The notes beneath the pieces are model-generated. The model saw only the letters and a program-made list of their open reading frames with translations. It was not told where the DNA came from and ran no database searches. This document shows, one piece after another, positions 11,301 to 21,208 of a stretch of DNA of 28,372 nt (within the stretch, counting starts at the first letter, position 1; every line of letters begins with the position of its first letter). The position numbers and the translations under genes are program-made. Location: NCBI GenBank assembly GCA_003427395.1, contig BFEA01000043.1, positions 3,744,666-3,773,037 on the forward strand, read 5' to 3'. Origin of the DNA: Chara braunii (taxonomy: Eukaryota; Streptophyta; Charophyceae; Charales; Characeae).

Positions 11301-12282
11301 TCGGGAGGGGAGCCCGACGCGCTCCCACTCAGCCTTTGGCTTCCACGGTCACAGGCCTGTGGCCTGTGTCAGCTTCCGCCTTCGGGGTACTCAGGTCAGG
11401 TAGGGCGTTGTCGGGTGTCACCTAGAGGAAGTTAGTAGGGGAATGGTAGGATGAACCTAGCCGGGGTTTTGCGCCGGGGGACGGTAGAAAACGGAGGGGG
11501 CGCCAGGACTGCAGCGGGGCGGCTGTTGGGCGCGGCCGGTCTGAGAAAGGCAGTGACGAACGGAACGGGCGGAGTCCGCTGAGGGCTGGGCAACTGCGCA
11601 AGCGGAGGGAGGAGGGGGACCGACGACATATCGCTAAACAGCGGACCGTGGGTCCGCTACTGTCAGGGGAGGCGCCGAGCTCGTGAGGAGCGAGAACGGA
11701 GCAGGCAGCAAAGGGGCGGAGAGAAAGTTGGGAAACTGAATGAACCCGGATGGGTTCCTGCGTCAGGTGCGAGCGGAGCGAGGGGGGGGCAACCATGGCA
11801 GGGCGGAAAGCACATAACCCGCCTGTTCCTTGATGGAAACGAGCGGGGAAAGGCACGAATATGAGTTTGTTCGGCAGGGCGAATTGAGTGGTGAGGTTAG
11901 TTTCGGGGGAAGACTGGTGTAGGAAGAGGGGGAGAAGGAACGGGGTGCGTGGGGCTATGGCGGAGGAGAGTCGGGCGCAGTCGGAGAAGTGTGGCTCTCC
12001 CGTTCCTGAACGGAATCGAGGGGGGGAAAGGGCGATCCCGGGGTCTTAGCCCCGAGCGAATCCGATGGTGGATGGGGATCGATAGGAGGATGGAGCGTAG
12101 AGGGAGATAGCGGGGAAAACTCCCGCGGCTTGCTATGGCGGGCAGGGGAGAAGGAGACAGGAGGCGGGGTATCTTACTCGTCCCAGAACGGAATCGAGCG
12201 GGGAATGAAGTGAAACAGGGGGTTTTGGCCTAGGTGAGTTGGAATATGTGGTGAGAATGGGAGAAGAAATAGTGGTATGGCA
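8303..12282 (+). other. 4 kb non-coding 3' interior of element 1, no pol
   Basis: No reverse transcriptase, integrase or other domain is visible here. The stretch 8303-10550 is T/G-rich; 10560-12282 becomes G-rich. Perfect hairpins occur at 10056-10090 (CCCACCAC arms), 10514-10539 (CCAAATACC arms) and 10651-10674 (TTGACAGTG arms). GAACGGAATCGAG occurs twice (12008-12020, 12186-12198), with a weaker relative near 11832. The G-runs around 11244-11285 could form a quadruplex. In an autonomous Ty3/gypsy element pol would lie here. Confidence 0.6.
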
Positions 12283-12300
12283 GTTAGAGGAGGAAGAGCT
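12283..12300 (+). promoter_or_regulatory. Candidate polypurine tract
   Basis: TTAGAGGAGGAAGAGCT ends directly before the TG at 12301 taken as the right LTR start. It is purine-rich, as needed for plus-strand priming, but ends in CT, and other purine tracts lie nearby, so the exact site is uncertain. Confidence 0.45.
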
Positions 12301-13766
12301 TGCGCGGAGGTGGCGATGGAGTAATTTTGAGATTGATAATGTATCTTTCCGTCTTTTTGTAGAAGACTTATTTCTATTGTTTTTTTTTTTTTTTTTTTTT
12401 TTTTTTTCCTGTGCGCACTTAGTCGGGTGTGACATCGAGGAAGGGGCGACGAGCAGTGGGTCCGACCAGGCAGAGCAGAGCATCAGCGGGCGGGGCAATA
12501 GCGCAGTGAGCGAAAGTAGCAGGGGAGCTAACTGCCAAATAGCGGACCTTTCCGAGGGCGGGCGTATTGCACTTATAGGGCCGGCCAGGCTGTACTGTGT
12601 ATTGCTAGAGAGAGGAGAGGACTGTGTTGGGGGTCCACGACCGGTGTTTTTAGCTATGGCCAGTTACCGTTCGAATCACAAGGCAAGCCGCAGGGACTGA
12701 GGACTCGTCTGTTAGTTGTGGCCTGCTGCAGCGGCTATGGGCTGGGCGCAGACTACTGCTGCATGCTAAGGACATACCGCTGCTGATTGTGGGAGGCTGT
12801 TGCGTGTTGCTGTCTGTCGCCGGTACCATGGCATGCTGCCGCCAGCTGTGGCCAACTGTTACAGTCTGCTGTGCAGAAGGGGTCAGGCTGAGGGGAACTG
12901 TTGGCTGCCACATAATGTGGCTGCTGGTGACTACTACTATGGCTGGTGACCGCTGTGTGCACGGCTGCTGCATCTGTGAACTGAGCCGAAGGCTGCGGCG
13001 TGCGGGGTGCTGCTGCTGCGTGCGGACTGCTATCGCTAGGTACTACGTATTGCTGCTTGCCGTTGATTGACTAAGTCAGGTTGTCGTGCGGCCGCGACCG
13101 GGCTAAGGAGAAGTGTTGAGACTCTGGGGAGGCGATTGAACTGGACAATTAGGGGGTTGGTGCAGCAATTTGGGAGGTCGCCAGGGGGGTTGACTGCGGC
13201 AGTCTGACTATGGATTGACCAAGCTGATACACGTGGCTGCCATTGCGGGGCCCTCAGGCGATTAAAGACAACAAGACCCTCTCCTGCGAGTCTGAGAGCA
13301 CCCTCCTTGGATCTGAGAGCCTATAATTGTCTTTATCTGCCCTTCTTACTCTAAGTCTAGTCTGTTGGTTCGGAGAGGAAAGCGGTAGGCGGGATTGCAA
13401 CCTGTAGGACCGCAGCAAGGCTCTGTGGGGAGTCATCCCACCGATTGCGGGAGCTCTGCCGGAACTCAAGAGGAATTCTGGAGGCAGGGAACTGAAAGGT
13501 AACCATTGCTTCCCCTCTATAAACCCAGTTATAACCCCTATCTGTACATCTCTCTATGTTTGTTTGAGTATATTGTATGCGCCCCCTACTTTGACTTTCA
13601 GTTTGACTTTGAGGAAGTGAACCAGATTAAATTAAAGAATGCTTGTACAACCTCAGCTTCAGTTTTGTTGATTGTCTGAAGGCAGATTGTGAACAAAAGG
13701 GGAATTGTACCTAAGGGGGGGGTTGGGATGAAGGGAGTTTGCTTGTGTCTGAAAGGGTCTTATAGG

Positions 13767-14654
13767 GTCAGACATTGATTCTAAGATGAACGGCCTGACT
13801 ACTGAGTTTTGTTCTGTTTTTTGAAGGGCCAAGCATTGTTTCTAAAACGAATAACTTGGTCGCGGTGTTTATTTAGTTGTGTGAGGTATTGTTATGACCT
13901 GGTTTCTTATTTTGAGGGGTATTGATTGCCTGAGTTTTGAGGACCAGACATTGTTTCTAAGATGAATAGCCTGGTCGTCGTTTATTTATGGGTGGTTTCT
14001 GAACAGTCTCTGGGTTTAACTCAGAGTATTCTGTCTTTTTTTGGTACTAAGAAAAAGGGGTTGAGCATTGTTTCTAAGATGAATGACTCTACTCTTTTGT
14101 TTGTTTATTTTGAGGGAGTAATTTTTGCTGAGGAGAAAGCACGTTCCATAGGATTGGATGACTTTGGACTAATGCCGCACACGGATGGACCAGAGATAAA
14201 TGAACCTGGCAGAGGACCAGACATGTTCCATAAGATTGGATGGTCTGGCCCAATGCCTCGTACATGCTAGAACCCAATGATTATAATTTTACTATACAGT
14301 ATTATTATTCTGTTAAAAACACGTCAGTCAGACACGGGTTCCATAAGATTGGACGGTCTGACTATAGCTTATCATAATTTAAGAGAGTACAATTAAGAGT
14401 ATAACTGAAGGTAACTTGGTCCGACTAAGCATTGTTTCTAAGATGAATGACTCAGTCCTACGCCCACCTTGAAGATTAAAGTTTTAAAGAGTTATATATA
14501 ACTTGGATATTAAGCTGTTCAGGGCGACTAAGCATTGTTTTTAAGATGAATGACTTAGTCATATGCCCAAAGGAAGAAAGACGTAGTTGTGCAACCTGTT
14601 CGTGTATACTCAATGCTTGGGTCAGACATGTTCCATAAGATTGGATGGCCTGAC
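13767..14654 (+). repeat. Hairpin array, second copy (3' LTR)
   Basis: This is the counterpart of the array at 1433-2328, with the same order of the two loop classes. Unit 1 pairs better here (GTCAG/CTGAC). Unit 3 has lost its centre (around 13880-13905). Unit 5 pairs worse (GTTGAGC opposite ACTCTAC). The different changes in the two copies make them useful for testing whether stem pairing was under selection. Confidence 0.75.
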
Positions 14655-14919
14655 TTTACGCCCTATGTAAGTTGGGTATAAAGGGGTAAATCATTGAAAT
14701 ATTATGAATTATTGCTTGTTGAATTGACTTGGGGATGGTGAGAGTACTTACCTTTGTGGCTTGGCCAGCATATGACTTAGTGAGGTTACTACTTGGTGTG
14801 AATTTAAGCTTGATAGGTAGTTGTTTTAGTTGCTCGCCACGTGATAGAGCCATAGGAGTTATTTTCAATTCGTGCATTCCTTGAGCAAAGTTTTTTTACT
14901 TAAATCAATTTTTGTATTT

Positions 14920-15520
14920 TCTGGGATCATTTCTTATACTTGGCTTTCTATAAAATTTGAGAAGCTACGTTCTCTACGGGAAGCGCTCCCGAAATTTCTA
15001 CAAATCCGAGGAGTTAGTCAAATTTTAGCTTTTCTAAAGTTCAACTTATCTTAAGTTCATACTTGGCTTAGTAAAAATCTGGAAAGTTTCATTTTCTAAA
15101 GGGAGTGATGCCAAAATTTTTGCTAATTCAGGGAGTTAGACAAAATTGGACTTTGAGAAGTCAAAGTTATTCTCTAATTCTGAACTTAGCTTTGTATAAA
15201 TTTTGGAATAGCCCTTTTCTGAAGGGAGTGTTGCCGAAATGTCTGCAAAACTAAGGAATTAATTAAATCTTGTCTAAATTGAACTCGAGTGGTCTTTTGA
15301 GTTCATATCCCACTTAGTATAAATTTGGGAAGTCTCTCTTTCTAAAGAGAGTGTTGTCCAAATTTCTACTAATTCAGGGAGTTAGACAAAATTTGACTTT
15401 CTAGAGTTGGAGTTTATTTCTGCTTTCATATTGGGGCTGATATAAATTATGAAAAGACACTTTTCCTGCGGGAAGCGCTGCCAAAAATCTTCTTGACTTA
15501 GAGAAGTTAGATGATATTTT
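14920..15520 (+). repeat. ~122 bp subrepeats, second copy (3' LTR)
   Basis: These are the same five units as at 2590-3200, with cores near 14976, 15097, 15221, 15343 and 15468. Unit order and spacing are kept between the LTRs. Confidence 0.72.
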
Positions 15521-17247
15521 GACAGATGGCGATTCTGGCGATCCACCCTGTATAGGGGAGACTCTGCCAGGGTCTGCCTTTGTTTTTGGCACTGCTTAAA
15601 GGTAGATTCAGGCCTAGTTAACTAGGAGGATTTGAGTGAGAGTGTGTTATGGAGTTGTATTCTCCATACAATTATGATTTCAGATTGGGGATTAGCCCGT
15701 CATGTGTTACAGGTCCTCTTGATCGTCTGATTCAGGATTGAGACTAGTTTCAGCCTGATCCTATAAGGATCACCTTCTGTTATCATTGATAACAGGTCGG
15801 TTGCCGATTCGTCGGTTTATGATTCAGCTCCAATTCACTCATGTCACTCAACCAAAAGGCTTCAGCCTTGTGATTGAATTGTTTTGTCGTGTTTTTGCAT
15901 GGGCTTTATTGAATGGTCATCCAACAAAAGTACTGAGTATTTATTTGAGAGTTGCACGAGTGAGGCTTGTATGGCTAAGGCAAGGGGCATGAGTGCAAGG
16001 AATGGTTGAAGTTGACCCCGTGTAGCGCCTGGACTCTCTGGTTAAATCTTTGATATGATTGCAGGTACGCTTGGTGATTCAGACTTGGGATTTGACTGTC
16101 TGCGCTCACATACTTATATATATATGGCTGAGAGGAGTCCCACTGTGACTGTGAGAAGTGATCGTCTTATATTAACAACCCTCTCTACATATATGTGTAC
16201 ATATATGTTTCGAGTGTTTCGTGCGGCCTACTGGGACCGCCCGCAAGGGTTGAACAAATTATGGCTTGAGAGAAAAGGGGAGATCCCCTTTTGTCCTTTG
16301 CTTCTTACAATTTTTTTATGGTCGGACGTTGGTCCTGGGCCGGGATTCGAGGTCCTTGTCCAGGACATCCCAAGCCCTAGAATCTGCAGGGAAGGAATCT
16401 GCCCTCGTGCAGAGCCTATTCGCCCCACCCTGCACATAGTGCAGAAGAGGGTGTGTGGTCTTCAACCGCGCATGGCGGTTGTCTAGCGTCGAGAGATTAA
16501 CCCTCAAGGCGCGTGTCAGCCGACACTTGAGTGTTGAATGAGACCCTCGAGATTAACGAGGACCGCATGATTATGGGCACTACATAGTACGCCATCATTA
16601 CGACAGCTTGCATACGCCAACATTGCGAGTTGATATGAGTAAGCTCTGCGTCCACGCGGGTTTATACTAAGTCTCCCGCGCGACGCCTATTCGCTGTCTG
16701 CTTCGGAAAGTTATGGGATGACTACTGAAGGGACTAGGAGTGTTGTCGCGTTGTTCGATGTGTGTGTGTGCGTGTGTTTTAATTTTGTGTTCGTAAAGTG
16801 GTGTGCGCGTGGTGTGTGGGATGCGTCCTGGTCGACCGACGACGAGCCGCGCTTGGGACTTCAGCCCCCCAAGATGTCGGTTCGCGTGCGGGCTCGATAG
16901 GCGTATTACCGCGCGTACCCCCTATGCTACAGCGAATGAGAAACGCCCTCGACTAGTCCACTTCTGCGATTGCAACTGATTAGCTTTCGTACTGTGGACT
17001 GGTAGCTCGGCGGGGATACGCCCACCGAAGGGAGGTGACAACTCCCGTAAGGTGGAGGTAAGTTGTGCCTCGCGTAGACCCTATCCTGTCGTAGGGGCTC
17101 GTGAAAGGTATGGCTGGCGCACTCGGCCGGAGCGGCCTAAGGAAGCTCAAATTGCGTGTTCGTGTCGAGGCTGGTCCAACTCCTGCGTGACGCGGCCGAG
17201 AGGGTCCTGCACTGCCACGCGCGGTGCCGGACCGATGCGCTCGACAA

Positions 17248-17400
17248 CCACGGACGACATACAAGATCACCAAGGAAATCTACGACCTCCGTCCAAAGTA
17301 CGGATACTGCCATTGGTGCAATAAAGTCACTCACTTGAATGCGCAATGCCCCGAAAAGGGCAAGGCACTCGTACCCCGTCCAGCTAACTCGGGAAACTGA
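17248..17400 (+). pseudogene. gag: C-terminal end of chromovirus gag with CCHC knuckle
   Basis: Fifty codons and a stop (TGA 17398-17400) encode the tail of a Gag nucleocapsid. The knuckle CHWCNKVTHLNAQC is a perfect C-x2-C-x4-H-x4-C, starting about 20 codons after the junction with element 1. The rest of gag was cut off by the insertion and would lie beyond the left window edge. The stop is preceded directly by a slippery heptamer, and the next frame (protease) is open in -1 from 17388. There is no other lesion in this short part. Confidence 0.85.
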
Positions 17401-17998
17401 GTAACGAAAGGAGAGGGGCGACGTCTCTCCTCACTCCGCCGGACCGGGTTGCCTTGCTAGCAATCGATGTCACTACCGGGGAGCATGCGTTAGTCGCTGA
17501 TTCTCGTGCTACGTACGAAGATTATGCCGCCCAGCTGGTACCACCACTAGACCAGCCGATCCACGTACACTTAGATTGCGTATGCGCAACCTGTACACCG
17601 TCGGCAAGTGATCCGGTCAGCTCGCCACTGACTTCCGAGGACTCAACGGCGTGGTCAAGACTTGAGGAGCTTGATCCGCTCACGAGAGAGGACTTCACTT
17701 GGATGTCTTTACCCTCGACCGGAACCTTGCCAAGGCTGCATTGCAATGCCTTAATGGGAAATCTACGCTCCTATTTGCACACTACAATACCAGCTCCGTT
17801 GACGGACGACGGGGTAGCGGTTGTCGATCTCCGCTCCTATCTTGCGAAGATTGAACGCGAGTACGCCACCCAAAGGTATATCGAAACCGACGCGCCTTTG
17901 CTCTATATCTGCATTCAAATCGGAAAGGCAACCTGTAGTGCCTTGATTGATTGNGGAGCGTCTCGCAACTTTATGAGTCAAGACTTTATGGCCCCCGC
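17388..17998 (+). pseudogene. pol: Chromovirus pol, protease part
   Basis: This is the -1 frame after gag. It starts with a variable linker and reaches the retropepsin active site LID-x-GAS at about 17943-17963; the residue between D and G is hidden by the N at 17954 (codon TGN, Cys, Trp or stop). Retropepsin cuts Gag and Pol apart. Shortly after the SQDFM segment the frame is lost: from about 17998 the family-like sequence (RVRRKTQPTQVTLADG) continues in another frame, consistent with a small deletion. Downstream, FDMILGMSWL is the conserved C-terminal protease motif, now in the frame of the reverse transcriptase. Confidence 0.8.
17391..17440 (+). promoter_or_regulatory. Predicted -1 ribosomal frameshift signal between gag and pol
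   Basis: GGGAAAC at 17391-17397 sits in the X-XXY-YYZ phase of the gag frame (tcG GGA AAC) with the gag stop TGA next. After an 11-base spacer, AGGAGAG (17409-17415) pairs with CTCTCCT (17425-17431). Loop bases GGCG (17417-17420) can pair with CGCC (17437-17440), giving a possible pseudoknot. The -1 frame is open from 17388 into protease. G-GGA-AAC is a known functional slippery site in other viruses. The spacer is longer than the usual 5-9 bases. Confidence 0.65.
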
Positions 17999-19880
17999 GT
18001 TCGAAGGAAGACGCAACCCACGCAAGTTACACTCGCGGACGGCCGCACGCAAAAGTCGATTGACCGATGCGTGGATGGCGTTCCGGTATACTTTGCGCCA
18101 CTTGCGTGCGAGCCGGCGTCTTTTGACATCCTCGACACCAAGTTCGACATGATTCTAGGCATGTCTTGGTTGTGTAGCGCCGATCATCCGGTGAACTTTC
18201 ATAACCGAACCGTTCACATCCGTGATCAAAACGAAATGTTAGTCCCATGTACGGTCGCGACCCCTCACACTTCGATTGCTTGTCACGTGGTTTCCGTTGC
18301 GAGAATTCGCGACGCCATAGCTCGGAATGACGTCGAGGAGATGGGCCTTGTATTCTTGCATGCTCTCCCCTCGCCGAACGGACTAGCCGTGTCACCGCCG
18401 GACCCACGCATCACTCACCTCTTGGACGAGTGTGGAGACACCTTCGAGGCTCCCACCGGAACGGTTCCGGATCGGCCCATACGTCACGGGATCACTCTCG
18501 AGGCTGGCGCCGTCCCTCCGAGTGGATGTATCTACTGCGTGAGCGAAGAGGAACTTGAGGTGCTTCGCGCACAACTCGATGACCTTCTCGACAAGGGCTG
18601 GATTCGCCCTAGTTGCTCCCCATACGGTGCCCCTGTTCTCTTCGTCTGGAAGAATAAGAAAGATCTACGGTTATGCATCGACTATCGCAAACTTAACGCA
18701 CAAACCGTAAAGAACGCCGACCCTCTCCCTCGGATTGATGATCTCCTTGAGCGGTTAGGCGGCGCGACGTACTTCTCGAAGTTGGACTTGAAGTCGGGTT
18801 ACCACCAGATTGAAATCCAGCCTCAAGATCAGTACAAGACCGCGTTCAAGACACGGTACGGGCATTTTGAGTGGTTTGTCATGCCATTTGGCCTCACCAA
18901 TGCCCCCGCGACTTTCCAAGCAGCTATGACGACTGAGTTTCGCGACTTGCTCGATCGCAGCGTCCTCATCTACCTCGACGACATCTTGGTTTATAGTAGG
19001 ACATTGGACGAGCACATCATACACCTTCGCGCTGTTTTGGATCGTTTGCGACTAGCCAAGTACAAAGCGAATCTCAACAAGTGCGAGTTCGCCAAGCAGG
19101 AGCTTGAGTACTTGGATCATTTTATCACGCCGAAAGGCATTCGTCCCTTAGCGGACAAGATCCAAGCCATCGTGGTTTGGCCGGAACCCCGTTGCACGAC
19201 GGATGTACGCTCTTTCATGGGTTTGGCTGGATATTATCAGCAATTCGTCGAGTCATACTCGAAAGTGGTCGCTCCTTTGTCAAGACTTCAGTCCCCAAAG
19301 GTGCCCTTCCAGTTCGACGACGCAGCCCGTGGCGCGTTCACTACGTTGAAGGCAGCGATGCAAGCCGCACCTGCCCTCCGTATATACGACCCCACCTTTC
19401 CCACCCAAGTGACTACGGACGCTTCGGGATACGGTATTGGTGCGGTGTTGGAACAGTGTCACGAGGACGGTTGGCATCCGGTCGAGTACTTCTCCCAACA
19501 GGTGCCTCTCGTCAATACTCTCGACGACGCTAGGAAGAAAGAGCTACTCGCGTTTGTCACCATTCTCAAACGGTGGCGCCACTTTCTTCTCGGCCATCGG
19601 CGTTTTAAATGGAATATGGACAACAATCCATTGGCCTATTACAAAACGCAGAATACGGTCACTAGCACGATCGGTCGATGGCTGTATTACATCGACCAGT
19701 TCGACTTTGACCCGTGCCACATTCCTGGTCCCGCCAATCGAGCTGCGGACGCCCTCTCACGACGGCCCGATTTTTGTGCCATTGTGACCACGACATTCGA
19801 CCTCGATGACGATCTGCAGCCGCATTTCGTCAAAGGCTACAAGTCCGATCCAACTTACTCTACGCTCTACGCGGAGCTTT
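17990..19880 (+). pseudogene. pol: Chromovirus pol, reverse transcriptase and RNase H
   Basis: One long open frame (17951-19960, 669 codons; family-like part to about 19880). Counting from 17951, IDYRKLN lies at about residue 243, the first catalytic Asp of FSKLDLKSGYHQ at 279, MPFGLTNAPATFQ at about 315, and the YLDD active site at 341-344, all intact. RNase H follows with TDASGYGIGAVL (Asp 490), Glu in KKELLAF (531) and Asp in MDNNPL (557; many relatives have Thr before this Asp). The enzyme would copy element RNA into DNA and remove the template. Around 19878-19882 a one-base change shifts the frame; the family-like sequence goes on in another frame to 20004. The domain itself looks uncorrupted, but upstream and downstream breaks make the whole pol non-functional. 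Confidence 0.9.
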
Positions 19881-20004
19881 ATCGGATCACCCGCCGGGTA
19901 GCCACTATCGGATTTCCGACGGGTTCCTTCTCCTTCACACGAGAGGAAAGGACTTGTTAGTTGTGCCCCAAGATCGCATCTTACGGACTCGTCTTCTCGG
20001 CGAC
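19881..20004 (+). pseudogene. Pol linker before integrase, frame-shifted and cut at the inversion point
   Basis: After the frame change the sequence still reads like the segment between RNase H and integrase (HTRGKDLLVVPQDR at about 19938-19979, then RTRLLGD). It stops matching at 20004, where the opposite strand becomes coding. In this family the integrase HHCC finger should start within a few residues. Confidence 0.7.
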
Positions 20005-21205
20005 TGCACTAGAGATCCACCGAGTGTCATCAGGCGCACATTGCTTGAATGTGACTTTGAACTGCATTGGCTTGTTGCCATACTTGCGGTGCGTGATGAC
20101 TCGGTCGACTTCCTGATGTTCGTCCATAGAAGGCGGATCCTGTGATCGACGGCCGGGAAACTCATCGGCGGAAGGTGGCGTGTACATGGCCAGCTTCGAC
20201 GCGTGGAAGACCCGGTGCACTGGAAGGTGCGGAGGAATGTTGACCACAAAGGAAGGACCTGCGGGGTCGTCTCCAACGGCAGAAGTGACTTCCCATGGTC
20301 CGAACCATTTCGGAAGGAGTTTGCGCGAAACGTCCTGCTCGAGCGCAAATTCCTCGGAGAGGACCCAAACAAGGTCTCCCTCGCGAAAAGGACATGAAAG
20401 TTTACGTCGGTTAGCCTGCTGTTGCATGCGGATCTGAGCCTTTTGCATATTGGCGCGGGCTTTGATCAGAAAGTCCCGGTACTTCCGAACGGAAGCGGGA
20501 GAGCAAGGGACGTCTATGTCGGTAGCCTGCGGCAAAAAGGAGTGAAGATCCGTGCTTTCTCTCCACCATGATGTAGCTCGAATGGTGTGACGCAGATCGC
20601 CGGGTGCACCGAAGTGTTATAGGCGAACTCAATGTCGGGAAGTTGGTCAACCCAATCTTTCTATTCAGGACGGATGAGCGTATGCAACATCATCTGAGCG
20701 GTCTGGTGCGCTCGCTCCGTCTGGCCATCCGTCTGCGGGTGCCGAGCCGAGCTCGGCTTCATTGTCGTACCGGACTCAGCCATGAGGGAAGTCCAAAAGG
20801 CCAACATGAAACGAGTATCTCGGTTGCTCACGGAACACCTTGGTTGGTAATCCAACCGGTGTGCAAGAGTCGTGCGAGCTCAGGCGCTGCAGCATGATAC
20901 TTGCAAGGAAGGAAGCGAGCATACTTGCTCAAACGGTCAACGACCGTGAGAATACCGTCATGGCCGTGGCGATCGCGGGGNAACGGGCCTGTCACGTCCA
21001 TTGCAATGGAGAGGCGTGGTGCCCGAGGAATCGGCAACGGTTTCAGTTCGTCGAAGGGGACTCGAGATCGACCCTTGTTACGGTGGCAAACTGCACATGA
21101 CTCAATGTACCTCGTGACGTCATGAAGAACGTCGGGTCAGTGAAAACGCTGGCGGAGGCGTGTTAATGTGCGGTTCACGCCAAGGTGTGCCGAAAGTCGT
21201 GCGTC
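20005..21205 (-). pseudogene. pol: Inverted chromovirus integrase with GPY/F and chromodomain
   Basis: Read on the - strand from 21205: the HHCC finger region (DARLSAHLG, CAVCHRNK), the catalytic core (AMDVTGP, then S-N-R-D where the family has S-D-R-D, then HPQTDGQTERA with the Glu), the GPY/F module (LLPKWFGPW) and a chromodomain (EVDRVITHRKYGN to DDTRWIS). Integrase inserts the DNA copy; the chromodomain steers it to particular chromatin. Lesions: TGA in the finger (21137-21139), loss of about 10 bases near 20830, catalytic Asp to Asn at 20823-20825, TAG at 20661-20663 and a frame change near 20540. The last 185 codons (20535-19981) are open. The segment is the missing 3' half of the adjacent + strand pol. 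Confidence 0.85.
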
Positions 21206-21208
21206 GGG

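Larger units (their letters stand above)
1..17246 (+). mobile_element. Giant non-autonomous LTR retrotransposon (TR-GAG/LARD-like)
   Basis: Two long direct repeats (1-4977 and about 12301-17246) flank a 7.3 kb interior with a primer binding site just inside the left repeat and a purine-rich tract just before the right one, which is the layout of an LTR retrotransposon. The only coding remnant is a gag-like frame at 7253-8302; no protease, reverse transcriptase, RNase H or integrase motif was found on either strand of the interior. Such elements (LARDs, TR-GAGs) are thought to depend on enzymes of a relative. The right end abuts the gag gene of a second retrotransposon. The window starts at or within about one base of the left LTR start, so the left target-site duplication cannot be checked; the five bases after the right LTR are accac. 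Confidence 0.9.
12301..17246 (+). repeat. 3' LTR, about 4.95 kb
   Basis: This is the second copy of the sequence at 1-4977, in the same order and orientation, ending in ctcgaca at 17240-17246. After that base the copies part: the left continues into the primer binding site, the right into foreign gag sequence. The start at 12301 (TG after the purine tract) is the best guess. Because the left copy is cut by the window edge, the true LTR start could lie up to about 60-100 bases further upstream; a TGT at 12246 would fit the ACA end better. Compared with the left copy it has one rather than two 57 bp units (15615-15671), lacks part of hairpin 3 and has AATTAAA instead of AATAAA. Confidence 0.88.
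17247..21208 (+). mobile_element. Ty3/gypsy chromovirus, 5' part missing and 3' half of pol inverted
   Basis: The segment starts in the middle of gag because element 1 has inserted there. It holds the gag knuckle, protease, reverse transcriptase and RNase H on the + strand (to 20004), then integrase, GPY/F and chromodomain on the - strand (20005-21205). The chromodomain and GPY/F place it in the chromovirus branch of Ty3/gypsy. The left end of this element must lie left of the window. No LTR of it was recognised to the right; the hairpin chain from 21209 may be part of its 3' end or unrelated. Confidence 0.85.

Noticed and set aside
11422-11856. 144-codon - strand frame in the G-rich interior of element 1
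   Set aside because: High GC gives long chance frames in several phases here; no domain, and the residue composition simply reflects C-rich codons.
8303-12300. Searched for a hidden pol (YLDD, DD35E and HHCC motifs) on both strands of element 1
   Set aside because: None found; the pol at 17.4-21.2 kb belongs to the separate element into which element 1 inserted.
12239-12700. 153-codon open frame across the right LTR start
   Set aside because: It runs through a poly-T tract read as poly-Phe, and the matching region of the left LTR is broken, so it is not conserved between the two copies.
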